From NCBI RefSeq assembly GCF_025399795.1, contig NZ_JAODTZ010000008.1, positions 124,001-188,000 of the forward strand: a stretch of 64,000 nucleotides of DNA. Direction: 5' to 3'. Origin of the DNA: Streptomyces rhizosphaerihabitans. Lineage in GTDB: Bacteria; Actinomycetota; Actinomycetes; Streptomycetales; Streptomycetaceae. A program made the translations under genes and the position numbers. Position 1 is the stretch's first letter; the number at the start of each line of letters is the position of its first letter. A model generated the notes under the pieces. The model did no database searches and was not told the origin of the DNA. It saw nothing but the letters and a program-made list of their open reading frames with translations. Of the stretch, positions 35,210-44,070 are shown piece by piece.

Positions 35210-36104
35210 GCACCCCCTCACCCAGCCGGGTGAGCAGACCCGTATCCACAACATCGGCTACCGCAACTACGACGGCGCGCGTCTGGGCCGCGCCTATGCC
35301 CGCCGCTCCCTCTACTCGCAGTCCCTGCGCGGCGCCTACGGACTCGGCCGCTCGGTCAAGTCCAAGGTCCTGCCGATGCTGCTCTTCGTGGTGATGTGCG
35401 TTCCCGCGCTGATCATGGTGGCCGTCGCGGTCGCCACCAAGGCGAAGGACCTCCCCGTCGACTACACGCGCTACGCGGTGATCATGCAGGCGGTCATCGG
35501 CCTGTACGTCGCCTCGCAGGGCCCCCAGGCGGTCTCCCGCGACCTGCGCTTCAAGACCGTGCCGCTGTACTTCTCACGCCCCATAGAGACCGGCGACTAC
35601 GTGCGCGCCAAGTACGCGGCGCTGGCCTCGGCGCTGTTCATCCTGACGGCCGCCCCGCTGATCGTGCTCTACGTGGGCGCACTGCTGGCCAAGCTCGACT
35701 TCTCCGACCAGAGCAAGGGCTTCGGGCAGGGGCTGCTCTCCGTGGCACTGCTGTCGCTCCTCTTCGCCGGCATCGGCCTGGTCATCTCGGCGATCACCCC
35801 GCGCCGCGGCTTCGGCATCGCGGCCGTCATCGCCGCCCTGACCATCTCCTACGGAGCGGTCTCCACCGTCCAGGCCATCGCCTTCGAGCGCTCCAGCAGC
35901 GGAGCCGTTCCCTGGCTCGGGCTCTTCTCGCCGATCACGCTCATCGACGGAGTGCAGACGGCCTTCCTCGGCGCCTCCTCCGCGTTCCCCGGCGAGGTGG
36001 GCCCCTCGTCCGGACAGGGCGTCGTCTACCTCGTCGTCGTCCTGGGTCTCATCGCGGGCTGCTACGGCCTCCTGATGCGCCGCTACCGAAAGGTCGGGCT
36101 GTGA
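35199..36104 (+). CDS. ABC-2 type transporter permease (first)
   Basis: 301-aa membrane protein with about six transmembrane helices (about 55-75, 95-115, 140-165, 185-205, 215-235 and 270-290). The cytosolic N-terminus reads HNIGYRNYDGARLGR. ATG 35199 has AAGGAGG 9 nt upstream and overlaps the ATPase gene. It forms the channel for export of an unknown substrate, with the first ATPase as partner. Translation of the following ATPase is coupled by a GTGA overlap at 36101-36104. Confidence 0.9.
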   Translation: MAVEHPLTQPGEQTRIHNIGYRNYDGARLGRAYARRSLYSQSLRGAYGLGRSVKSKVLPMLLFVVMCVPALIMVAVAVATKAKDLPVDYTRYAVIMQAVIGLYVASQGPQAVSRDLRFKTVPLYFSRPIETGDYVRAKYAALASALFILTAAPLIVLYVGALLAKLDFSDQSKGFGQGLLSVALLSLLFAGIGLVISAITPRRGFGIAAVIAALTISYGAVSTVQAIAFERSSSGAVPWLGLFSPITLIDGVQTAFLGASSAFPGEVGPSSGQGVVYLVVVLGLIAGCYGLLMRRYRKVGL

Positions 36105-37012
36105 CCACGCTCAACATCGACCATGTCTCGCGCTGGTTCGGCAACGTGGTGGCGGTCAACGACATCACGATGACGATCGGCCCCGGCGTCACCGGCCTGC
36201 TCGGCCCGAACGGCGCCGGGAAGTCCACCCTCATCAACATGATGGGCGGCTTCCTCGCCCCCTCGACGGGCACCGTCACCCTCGACGGCAGGCCGACATG
36301 GCGCAACGAGGACATCTACCGGCACATCGGCATCGTCCCCGAGCGCGAGGCGATGTACGACTTCCTCACCGGGCGCGAATTCGTCGTCGCCAACGCCGAG
36401 TTGCACGGCCTCGGCGCGAAGGCCGCCCACCGGGCCCTCGCCACGGTCGAGATGGAGTACGCGCAGGACCGCAAGATCTCCACGTACTCCAAGGGCATGC
36501 GGCAGCGCGTGAAGATGGCGTCCGCGCTGGTCCACGACCCGTCGCTGCTGCTGCTCGACGAGCCCTTCAACGGCATGGACCCGCGCCAGCGCATGCAGCT
36601 CATGGATCTGCTGCGCCGCATGGGCGACGAGGGCCGCACGGTGCTGTTCTCGTCCCACATCCTCGAAGAGGTGGAGCAACTCGCCGCCCACATCGAGGTG
36701 ATCGTCGCCGGACGGCACGCGGCGAGCGGTGACTTCCGGCGCATCCGCCGTCTGATGACCGACCGCCCGCACCGCTACCTGGTCCGCTCCAGCGACGACC
36801 GGACGCTGGCCGCGGCGCTGATCGCCGACCCGTCGACGTCCGGCATCGAAGTCGACCTCGCCGAGGGCGCGTTGCGCATCCAGGCCGTCGACTTCGGCCG
36901 GTTCACCGTCCTCCTGCCGAAGGTCGCGCGTGAGCACGGCATCCGGCTGCTGACGGTGTCGCCGTCCGACGAGTCCCTGGAATCCGTCTTCTCGTATCTT
37001 GTCGCGGCGTAG
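36101..37012 (+). CDS. ABC-2 type transporter ATP-binding protein (second)
   Basis: 303 aa. Walker A GPNGAGKST (about 36-44), signature YSKGMRQRV and LLLLDEPFNGMDP. It is a paralogue of the first ATPase of this operon, with a C-terminal domain of similar layout. The GTG start overlaps the preceding stop. The two ATPase/permease pairs may form one heteromeric exporter or two. Gene order alone cannot decide. Confidence 0.92.
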   Translation: MTTLNIDHVSRWFGNVVAVNDITMTIGPGVTGLLGPNGAGKSTLINMMGGFLAPSTGTVTLDGRPTWRNEDIYRHIGIVPEREAMYDFLTGREFVVANAELHGLGAKAAHRALATVEMEYAQDRKISTYSKGMRQRVKMASALVHDPSLLLLDEPFNGMDPRQRMQLMDLLRRMGDEGRTVLFSSHILEEVEQLAAHIEVIVAGRHAASGDFRRIRRLMTDRPHRYLVRSSDDRTLAAALIADPSTSGIEVDLAEGALRIQAVDFGRFTVLLPKVAREHGIRLLTVSPSDESLESVFSYLVAA

Positions 37013-37022
37013 GAGGCCGAAG

Positions 37023-37742
37023 ATGTACGACCCCACAGTCGCCCGGCTCACCTATCGGGGCCTGCTCGGCCGCCGACGGGCACTCATCCTCGGCGTCCTG
37101 CCCGTCCTGCTCATCGTGCTCTCCCTGGCCGTCCGGAGCTTCTCCGGGGCCGACGACCAGGTGGCCTCGGACCTGCTCGGCGGGTTCGCGCTCGCCACCA
37201 TGGTGCCGATCATCGGTGTCATCGCCGGCACGGGAGCGATCGGGCCCGAGATCGACGACGGCTCGGTGGTGTATCTGCTGGCCAAGCCTCTGAAGAGGCC
37301 CACGATCATCTTCACCAAGCTGATCGTCGCGATCGCCGTCACCATGGCCTTCTCGGCGGTGCCGACGTTCATCGCGGGCATGATCCTGAACGGCAACGGC
37401 CAGCAGATCGCCGTCGCCTACACCGTGGCAGCCCTGGTCGCCTCGATCGCCTATGCCGCGATGTTCCTGCTCCTCGGGACTGTGACCCGGCACGCGGTGG
37501 TCTTCGGGCTCGTCTACGCGCTCGTCTGGGAGGCCCTGTTCGGGTCCCTGGTGTCCGGCGCCCGCACGCTCAGCGTCCAGCAGTGGGCGCTCGCCGTGGG
37601 TCACAAGGTGACCGGCGGAGACCTCGTCACCTCGGACGTGAGCCTGCCGACCGCGACGGTCCTGCTGGTCGTGGTCACCGTCCTCGCCACCTGGTACGCG
37701 GGGCAGCGGCTGCGGTCGCTGAAGCTGGTCGGCGAGGAGTGA
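37023..37742 (+). CDS. ABC-2 type transporter permease (second)
   Basis: 239-aa integral membrane protein with six predicted helices. The first begins at RALILGVLPVLLIVLSLAV, and another holds MVPIIGVIAGTGAIGPEIDDG. ATG 37023 follows AGGAGG that overlaps the stop of the upstream gene. It is the last gene of the operon and is followed by a strong terminator. Confidence 0.92.
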   Translation: MYDPTVARLTYRGLLGRRRALILGVLPVLLIVLSLAVRSFSGADDQVASDLLGGFALATMVPIIGVIAGTGAIGPEIDDGSVVYLLAKPLKRPTIIFTKLIVAIAVTMAFSAVPTFIAGMILNGNGQQIAVAYTVAALVASIAYAAMFLLLGTVTRHAVVFGLVYALVWEALFGSLVSGARTLSVQQWALAVGHKVTGGDLVTSDVSLPTATVLLVVVTVLATWYAGQRLRSLKLVGEE

Positions 37743-37748
37743 GCGAGG

Positions 37749-37806
37749 GCTCCCCGAGCGCGTGCCGACTGGTGGGCGGCACGCGCCCGGGGAGTCCCCT
37801 TTTTTC
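37749..37806 (+). terminator. strong intrinsic terminator with U-run
   Basis: A long stem (about 18 bp with one mismatch, 37749-37767 with 37777-37794) is followed by a run of six T at about 37800-37805. This is one of few U-run terminators in the window and ends the ABC operon. Confidence 0.92.
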
Positions 37807-37874
37807 TTGACAGCGGCTTCATCCCTGTCCGGTCACACTGGGCGAACGGGGACGGACGGCCAGGAGGAACGGGG

Positions 37875-38174
37875 ATGGCAACCGAGGAACCACGGGGTGA
37901 CGGCCGCGAACAGGCCGGGACCGGGTCCGGGGACAGGTCGGGGGTCGGGTCGGGGGACGGGCTCGGGGAAACGGCAGGGGAACCGTGGGACGACCTCGTC
38001 CTCGACGAGAACTTCGTACGGTCCGCGGAGACGACCGAGCCGTCGGCCCGTGCGCGCATGCTCGCCGCCCGTTGGCGCGAGGGAGGCCCCGATCCGCAGC
38101 CCTGGCGCTCGGACGAGCCGCCCGCGGGGTGGTTCTTCAGCAAGGGGCGTCGGCGCAGGTGGCGCCGCAAGTGA
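37875..38174 (+). CDS. small conserved hypothetical protein
   Basis: 99 aa. The N-terminal 35 residues are Gly/Ser/Asp-rich and disordered. The rest (DDLVLDENFVRSAETTEPS, then PPAGWFFSKGRRRRWRRK at the C-terminus) looks conserved and very basic at the end. There is no signal peptide or membrane segment. ATG 37875 has AGGAGG 7 nt upstream. Function unknown. It is monocistronic, between a terminator and the tRNA-Ser region. Confidence 0.8.
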   Translation: MATEEPRGDGREQAGTGSGDRSGVGSGDGLGETAGEPWDDLVLDENFVRSAETTEPSARARMLAARWREGGPDPQPWRSDEPPAGWFFSKGRRRRWRRK

Positions 38175-38288
38175 GGCCGCACGGAGGCAGCTTTTAATCA
38201 GTGGCGCCCAAGTCGGCTTACGGGCACAGTGGTTGTGTCCACGCCGCCGCATCGAGCCGGCGCCACGTTCTGGGAGAGGAGCGCGACG

Positions 38289-38351
38289 ATGTTCATCAGG
38301 AGCAGTTCGTCGAGCTCCCGGCAGGGCAGCCCACGGCGGGTTCCGGAGTAG
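38289..38351 (+). CDS. possible 20-codon small ORF upstream of tRNA-Ser
   Basis: ATG 38289 is preceded by GAGGAG with 7-nt spacing and the frame runs 20 codons to TAG. The peptide would be basic and Ser-rich (MFIRSSSSSSRQG...). The good ribosome-binding site is the only support. Conservation is unknown. Confidence 0.25.
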   Translation: MFIRSSSSSSRQGSPRRVPE

Positions 38352-38436
38352 TCACCTCCTCCGTCGAACCCGCTCCGCAGGGGGAGTTGCCCGGGGCGGC
38401 CGCTTCGAGCGCGCATCACGCGCGGGCCGCCCACCC

Positions 38437-38523
<87 letters not shown>

Positions 38524-38534
38524 CAAGACGTTTC

Positions 38535-38592
<58 letters not shown>

Positions 38593-38799
38593 CAGCGGTC
38601 AGCTGAGCCAGTTGGTCCGCTGGCCCTGCGGTCCGCTGGACCAGCAGGTCCGTTGCGCCATCCATCCGCTGGATCAGCCGACCCGTTGAACCAGTCGCTC
38701 AGCGGCGGCTGTTGGTGCTGCGGCGCTGAGGTCCAGTCGCCCTGCGGTCTCGCCGCCCCGCCGACAGCGAGGACGAGGCGACCTGGCCCAGGCCTGTCG

Positions 38800-39660
38800 C
38801 TACAGCTGGGGCCGCGTCAGCAACCGCTCCAGTACCACCGCGATCCCGTCCTCCTCGTTCGAGGACGTCACCTCGTCCGCGATCGCCTTGAGGTCGTCGT
38901 GGGCGTTGGCCATGGCCACCCCGTGCTTCGCCCAGGCGAACATCGGGAGGTCGTTCGGCATGTCGCCGAAGGCGATCGTGTCGGCGGCCTTGACGCCGAG
39001 GCGCCGGGCCGCCAGGGACAGCCCGGTCGCCTTGGAGAGGCCGAGGGGGAGGAGTTCCACTATCCCCGCGCCCGCCATCGTGACGCCGACGAGTCCGCCC
39101 GCGACCTCCATGGCCACGGCCGCGAGCGCGTCGTCGGAGAGCGTCGGGTGCTGGACGTACACCTTGTTCAGAGGGGCCGACCAGAGGTCGGCGGCGTCCT
39201 TGAGCGGGATGACCGGGAGCGAGCCGTCCAGCCTGCGGTAGCCGGGGCCGACGAGCACCTCGCCGTCGAGTCCGTCGCGGCTCGCGGCCAGCAGCAGCGG
39301 GCCGAGCTCCGCCTCGATCTTGGCGAGCGCGAGACCGGCCAGCTGCCGGTCCAGCGTCACCGAGGTGAGCAGCCGGTGCTCCCCCGCGTCGTAGACCTGT
39401 GCGCCCTGACCGCAGACCGCGAGACCTCGGTAACCGAGGTCGTCGAGGATGTGCCGCGTCCAGGGCACCGCGCGCCCGGTGACGACGATGTGGGCCGCGC
39501 CGGCGGCGGTCACGGCGGCGAGCGCGTCACGCGTACGCGCCGAGACCGTCTCGTCGGAACGCAGCAGCGTCCCGTCGAGATCGGTCGCGACGAGTTTGTA
39601 CGGAAAAGCCCCCGGCTCCGTGGCCCCGGACGATCCCGTCGACCCAGTGGTGCCGGTCAC
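38800..39660 (-). CDS. HAD-superfamily (Cof/IIB-type) phosphatase, paralogue
   Basis: 286 aa. Motif I DLDGTLL with Asp27 nucleophile and Asp29, motif II VTGRAV, and [10 protein letters not shown] near the C-terminus. It shares the layout of the 10035-10904 protein throughout, so the two are paralogues. The first 18 residues are a Gly/Thr/Ser-rich disordered leader. The GTG start at 39660 overlaps the serS stop (GTGA), so it is co-translated with seryl-tRNA synthetase. Substrate unknown. Confidence 0.9.
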   Translation of the reverse strand: MTGTTGSTGSSGATEPGAFPYKLVATDLDGTLLRSDETVSARTRDALAAVTAAGAAHIVVTGRAVPWTRHILDDLGYRGLAVCGQGAQVYDAGEHRLLTSVTLDRQLAGLALAKIEAELGPLLLAASRDGLDGEVLVGPGYRRLDGSLPVIPLKDAADLWSAPLNKVYVQHPTLSDDALAAVAMEVAGGLVGVTMAGAGIVELLPLGLSKATGLSLAARRLGVKAADTIAFGDMPNDLPMFAWAKHGVAMANAHDDLKAIADEVTSSNEEDGIAVVLERLLTRPQL

Positions 39661-40934
39661 TTGGAGATCGGCTCCAGAACTTCACGGCCGCCCAGGTAGG
39701 GCCGCAGCACCTCGGGCACCCGCACCGAACCGTCGGCGAGCTGGTGGTTCTCCAGGATCGCGACGATGGTGCGCGGGACGGCGCACAGCGTGCCGTTCAG
39801 CGTGGCGAGCGGCTGGACCTTCTTGCCGTCGCGCATACGGACGGACAGGCGGCGGGCCTGGAAACCGTCACAGTTGGAGGCCGAGGTCAGCTCGCGGTAC
39901 TTGCCCTGGGTCGGGATCCACGCCTCGCAGTCGAACTTGCGGGAGGCCGAGGAGCCCAGGTCGCCGCTCGCCACATCGATCACCTGGAAGGGCAGTTCGA
40001 GGCCGGTCAGCCACTGCTTCTCCCATTCGAGGAGCCGCTTGTGCTCGTTCTCGGCGTCCGCGGGGTCGACGTACGAGAACATCTCGACCTTGTCGAACTG
40101 GTGTACGCGGAAAATGCCGCGGGTGTCCTTGCCGTAGGTGCCGGCCTCGCGGCGGAAGCACGGCGAGAAACCGGCGTAGCGCATCGGCAGCTTGTCGGCG
40201 TCGAGGATCTCGTCCATGTGGTACGCCGCGAGGGGGACCTCGGAGGTGCCGACCAGGTAGTAGTCGTCCTTCTCCAGGTGGTACACGTTCTCCGCGGCCT
40301 GGCCGAGGAAGCCGGTGCCCTCCATGGCGCGCGGGCGGACCAGCGCCGGGGTCAGCATCGGAATGAAGCCGGCCTCGGTGGCCTGCGCGATCGCCGCGTT
40401 GACCAGGGCGAGCTCCAGGAGCGCGCCGACACCGGTCAGGTAGTAGAAGCGCGAGCCCGACACCTTGGCGCCGCGCTCGACGTCGATGGCGCCCAGCGCC
40501 TCGCCGAGTTCCAGGTGGTCCTTGGGCTCGAAGCCCTCGGCGGCGAAGTCGCGGATGGTGCCGTGCGTCTCCAGGACGACGAAGTCCTCCTCGCCGCCGA
40601 CCGGGACGTCGGGGTGCACCAGGTTGCCGAGCTGGAGGAGGAGCCGCTTGGTCTCCTCGTCCGCCTCGTTCTGTTCGGCTTCGGCGGCCTTGACGTCGGT
40701 CTTGAGCTGCTCGGCTGTCTTCAGCAGCTCGGCGCGCTCGTCCGGGGAGGCCTTGGGGATCAGTTTGCCGAGCGACTTCTGCTCGGAACGCAGCTCGTCG
40801 AAGCGGACGCCGGACGACCTGCGCCGCTCGTCGGCGGAGAGGAGGGAGTCGACGAGCGCGACATCCTCTCCACGGGCGCGCTGGGAGGCGCGAACACGGT
40901 CGGGGTCCTCACGGAGCAGGCGAAGGTCAATCAC
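39657..40934 (-). CDS. serS: seryl-tRNA synthetase
   Basis: 425 aa. Class II aminoacyl-tRNA synthetase charging tRNA-Ser (and tRNA-Sec where present). The N-terminal coiled-coil arm (about 25-105) contacts the long variable arm of the tRNA. The catalytic domain contains motif 2 ([16 protein letters not shown]) and motif 3 with ATP-binding arginine near the end ([19 protein letters not shown]). The start ATG 40934 gives the canonical [16 protein letters not shown]-terminus. It lies near two tRNA-Ser genes in this window, which is probably chance. Confidence 0.97.
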   Translation of the reverse strand: MIDLRLLREDPDRVRASQRARGEDVALVDSLLSADERRRSSGVRFDELRSEQKSLGKLIPKASPDERAELLKTAEQLKTDVKAAEAEQNEADEETKRLLLQLGNLVHPDVPVGGEEDFVVLETHGTIRDFAAEGFEPKDHLELGEALGAIDVERGAKVSGSRFYYLTGVGALLELALVNAAIAQATEAGFIPMLTPALVRPRAMEGTGFLGQAAENVYHLEKDDYYLVGTSEVPLAAYHMDEILDADKLPMRYAGFSPCFRREAGTYGKDTRGIFRVHQFDKVEMFSYVDPADAENEHKRLLEWEKQWLTGLELPFQVIDVASGDLGSSASRKFDCEAWIPTQGKYRELTSASNCDGFQARRLSVRMRDGKKVQPLATLNGTLCAVPRTIVAILENHQLADGSVRVPEVLRPYLGGREVLEPISK

Positions 40935-41140
40935 CCCTCAAGGCTACCGGTGCGGGCTTCCGGCCAACGACCCGATATTCCAGAGCGTTAGGGCTGTCAC
41001 GGTATGAGTGAAATGCCGGACCGAATCTCTTGATCACCGAACGACGTCAATGAAACAGGGCCCTACTCCCCGAAACGGGGCAGACGGCTCTTCGCCGGTT
41101 GACTGGATTTCCTTGTGGGGGGCGGGACTTGCGAGCCAGG

Positions 41141-41451
41141 TTGTCCACAGGGATCGGCCCTCTCGGGCAGTTATCCACAGGCTGTGTGGAAGATCTGTGG
41201 ATGCCGGAATTGATCGTTCCGATCACCCTTCGCCGACTGAGGAATTCCCGGTTCAAACCCTCCGTACACCCACTTTCGGGTGTAAATGATTCCCTCCATA
41301 GGGTTGATCAATGGAAAAGGGTGGACGAAGGGTGCCGTACGGGGGTGTGGAAGGACTTGGGCCAAGTAGCCGATTTGTCGATGATGTAGTGCTTCGTTGT
41401 CGACTTGTCCCCAGGTCGAGAAGCGCACCTGTGGATAACCTCTGTGGATGA
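41141..41451. promoter_or_regulatory. DnaA-box cluster in the serS-pheA gap
   Basis: The 573-bp gap 40935-41507 has no gene. It contains exact boxes TTGTCCACA (41141-41149), TTATCCACA (41171-41179) and TGTGGATAA (41430-41438), plus near matches TGTGGATGC (41196), TTGTCCCCA (41405) and TGTGGATGA (41443). A small hairpin lies at 41265-41284. The density is far above the rest of the window. It may be a DnaA-titration or regulatory locus. Confidence 0.75.
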
Positions 41452-41507
41452 CGAAAATCAGCAGGTAGGACCGTGGGGAAACGTTCGGACGGGTGTGGAT
41501 CCGCCGC

Positions 41508-42443
41508 TCAGAACCGGCCGTCCGCGCAGCGTGCCAGCCAGTCCGACGCGGCGGAGAACGCGTTGTCCGACGTCCCGGGCCGCAGCGGCCGCACGTCCTC
41601 CAGGGCGACACCGGCCCGCGGATAGGAACCGAGGAAGCGCACCTGGGGGCAGATCCGCTTGAGGCCCATCAGCGCCTCGCCCACCCGGCGGTCGGTGATG
41701 TGTCCCTCGGCGTCCACCGAGAAGCAGTAATTGCCGATGCCCTGGCCGGTGGGGCGGGACTCGATCCGCATGAGGTTGACGCCGCGCACGGCGAATTCCT
41801 GAAGCAGTTCGAGCAGTGCGCCGGGGTGGTCGTCGCCGAGCCAGATGACCACGGACGTCTTGTCGGCGCCGGTCGGCGCGGCGGGCCGGGCCGGGCGGCC
41901 GACCAGCACGAAGCGGGTCTCCGCGTTCGCCGCGTCGTGGATCTCCGTAACCAGCGGTTCGAGGCCGTACGTCGCCGCCGCGAACTCGCCCGCGAAGGCC
42001 GCGTCGAAACGGCCCTCCTGGACCAGCCTGGCGCCGTCCGCGTTCGAGGCCGCCGACTCCCACAGGGCGTCCGGCAGATGCGCGGCCAGCCAGTTGCGGA
42101 CCTGGGGCTGGGCGACCGGGTGTCCGGTGACCGTCTTGACGTCCTTCAACGTCGTGCCGGGCCTGACCAGCAGAGCGAAGGCGATCGGCAGCACGACCTC
42201 GCGGTAGATCATCAGCTGGTCGCCCTTGGCGAGTTCGTCGAGGGTGGCGGTGACACCGCCCTCGACGGAGTTCTCGATCGGGACGAGCGCGCCCGCGGCC
42301 TGGCCGCCGCGCACCGCGTCGAGCGCGGCCGGAACGGACACCATGGGCACCAGTTCCCGCGTCGCGGCCTCGGGAAGCGTGCGGAGGGCGGCCTCGGTGA
42401 ACGTACCCTCGGGGCCGAGATAGGTGTAGCGCGTCGCCGACAT
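41508..42443 (-). CDS. pheA: prephenate dehydratase
   Basis: 311 aa. Converts prephenate to phenylpyruvate in phenylalanine synthesis. An N-terminal periplasmic-binding-fold catalytic domain (YLGPEGTFTEAAL; VPIENSVEGGV) is followed by a C-terminal ACT domain for Phe feedback (GALLELLQEFAVRGVNLMRIESRP spans the ESRP motif). No chorismate mutase domain is present, as usual in actinobacteria. ATG 42443 has AAGGTGA upstream. It is monocistronic in appearance, downstream of the low-complexity gap after dtpA. Confidence 0.96.
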   Translation of the reverse strand: MSATRYTYLGPEGTFTEAALRTLPEAATRELVPMVSVPAALDAVRGGQAAGALVPIENSVEGGVTATLDELAKGDQLMIYREVVLPIAFALLVRPGTTLKDVKTVTGHPVAQPQVRNWLAAHLPDALWESAASNADGARLVQEGRFDAAFAGEFAAATYGLEPLVTEIHDAANAETRFVLVGRPARPAAPTGADKTSVVIWLGDDHPGALLELLQEFAVRGVNLMRIESRPTGQGIGNYCFSVDAEGHITDRRVGEALMGLKRICPQVRFLGSYPRAGVALEDVRPLRPGTSDNAFSAASDWLARCADGRF

Positions 42444-42474
42444 ACCGTCACCTTAATGGGCCTCGCAGGGAAGC

Positions 42475-42735
42475 GGCTCACGCCTGCGGAGCCCGCCACC
42501 GGCCCGGGTACGGAGCCCGCCGCCGGCCCGGGTACGGAGCCCGCCGCCGAGCCGGCTGCGGAGCCCCGGTACCGAGTCCGCCGTGGAGCTCGCCACCGAA
42601 TCGGCTCCGGAACCCCGTACCGAGCCCGGCGTGGAGCCCGGCGTGGAGCCCGGCACGGAGCCCGGCACGGAGCCCCCGTACCGAGCCCCCATGGAGACCC
42701 CTCCATGGAGCGCTGTACCGAGCCCAGTGCAGGGC
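42475..42735. repeat. degenerate 12-bp minisatellite between dtpA and pheA
   Basis: About 20 diverged units of GGAGCCCGGCAC-type sequence fill nearly the whole gap. The frame is open on both strands (EPGTEP or GSVPGS repeats), but neither has a start with ribosome-binding site, so I call it non-coding. Confidence 0.75.
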
Positions 42736-42742
42736 GTACTGA

Positions 42743-44062
42743 TCACCCCTCCAGCAACCGCTGGCCCACGTACTCCCCCTCCGCCGCGCCGCCCGGCACC
42801 GCGAAGAGCCCGCTCGACTCATGGCGGATGAACGTCGAGAGCGCGTCGCCGCGGTCGAGTTTGCGCTGGACGGGGACGAAGCCGCGCACCGGATCGGCCT
42901 GCCAGCACACGAAGAGCAGGCCGGCATCGGGTGTCCCGTCGGTGCCGATGCCGTCGTGGAAGGAGAACGGTCGGCGCAGCATCGCGGCGCCGCCGTTCTG
43001 GTCGGGCCGGGTGATGCGGGCGTGCGCGTTGACGGGCACGACCGGGTTGCCGTCGGCGTCGGTCTTGTCCAGGTCCATCGCGGTGGTCTCGGTGCCGCCG
43101 CTGAGCGGCGACCCGGTGGACTTCTTCCGCCCGATGACGTCCTCCTGGGCCTTGCCCGAGAGCTTCTCCCAGTCGTCGAGAAGCATCCGGATGCGGCGCA
43201 CGACGGCGTACGAGCCGTTCGCCATCCATTCCGGGTCGCCGGAGGCGGGGACGAAGATGCGCCCGTCGAAGTCGGGCTCGGACGGCTTCGGATTGCGGGT
43301 GCCGTCGATCTGTCCCATCAGGTTGCGCGCGGTCATCGGTTCGGCGGTGACGCCCGGCGAGCGGTTGAAACCGTTCATCTGCCAGCGCACCCGCGCCGCG
43401 CTGCCCGCGTCCTTCTGGATCGCGCGCAGGGCGTGGAAGGCGACGAGGGCGTCGTTCGCGCCGATCTGCACCCACAGGTCGCCGTCGCTGCGCGCCTTGT
43501 CGAGGTGGTCGGAGGAGAAGTCGGGCAACGGGTCCAGGGCCACCGGGCGCCGCTTCTCCAGACCCGTACGAGCGAAGAAGCTGTGTCCGAAGCCGAAGGT
43601 GACGGTGAGGGACGACGGGCCGGCGTCACGCGCGACGTCCGTGTCCTCGTGGGCCGCGGCCTCGCCCGCCATCAGCCGCTCGGCCGTCACCGACCAGCGG
43701 CGCAGCAGCGCGGCGGCCTCCCTGCGGCCCGCGCCCGCCGCCAGGTCGAAGGCGACGAGGTGGCCGCGCGCCTGGAGCGCGGTGGTGATGCCGGGCTGAT
43801 GTTTCCCGTGAAACATTGCCATGTCCGCGCCGACCGAGGTCAACGGGATGGTCTTCTCCGGTGAAGGCGCCGCCGCGTAGCCCACGGCCGCCCCCGCCGC
43901 TCCGAGGGCGAGCCCGGTGGCGCCGGCGGTGCCGAGCAGCCGACGCCGTGACATGACCCCGGTCGGTGAGTCGTTCGACGACGCGATGCCGGGGGACACC
44001 TCGGGGGAGGGTGCCTTCCGGGCGGAGGGGGAGGAGGTCCCGGGGGTGGAATGGTCAGCCAT
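42743..44062 (-). CDS. dtpA: Tat-exported dye-decolourising (DyP/EfeB-type) haem peroxidase
   Basis: 439 aa. A twin-arginine signal, SRRRLLG at 38-44, precedes a hydrophobic stretch. The DyP fold carries the family motif GxxDG as GQIDGTRNP (distal Asp), the proximal haem His in PVNAHARI, and the distal Arg in FVPVQRKL. In S. lividans the homologue DtpA is exported, oxidises Cu(I) and works with Sco, EcuC and the oxidase GlxA, and the copper-gene context here agrees. Start ATG 44062 is 8 bp after the CopC-CopD gene. ATG at residue 37 is an alternative. A parS-like sequence lies within the coding region (43801-43814). Confidence 0.92.
   Translation of the reverse strand: MADHSTPGTSSPSARKAPSPEVSPGIASSNDSPTGVMSRRRLLGTAGATGLALGAAGAAVGYAAAPSPEKTIPLTSVGADMAMFHGKHQPGITTALQARGHLVAFDLAAGAGRREAAALLRRWSVTAERLMAGEAAAHEDTDVARDAGPSSLTVTFGFGHSFFARTGLEKRRPVALDPLPDFSSDHLDKARSDGDLWVQIGANDALVAFHALRAIQKDAGSAARVRWQMNGFNRSPGVTAEPMTARNLMGQIDGTRNPKPSEPDFDGRIFVPASGDPEWMANGSYAVVRRIRMLLDDWEKLSGKAQEDVIGRKKSTGSPLSGGTETTAMDLDKTDADGNPVVPVNAHARITRPDQNGGAAMLRRPFSFHDGIGTDGTPDAGLLFVCWQADPVRGFVPVQRKLDRGDALSTFIRHESSGLFAVPGGAAEGEYVGQRLLEG
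43801..43814. promoter_or_regulatory. parS-like palindrome inside dtpA
   Basis: GTTTCCCGTGAAAC differs from the parS core by one base near the centre. It is flanked symmetrically by AT and AT (43799-43816). ParB binding would be weaker. It encodes MFHGKH in dtpA. Confidence 0.5.
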
Positions 44063-44070
44063 GGTCAGGT

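Noticed and set aside
42583..42831. Repeat-rich plus-strand frame EPGTEP as a protein
   Set aside because: No ribosome-binding site, and it runs into the 3' end of dtpA on the other strand.
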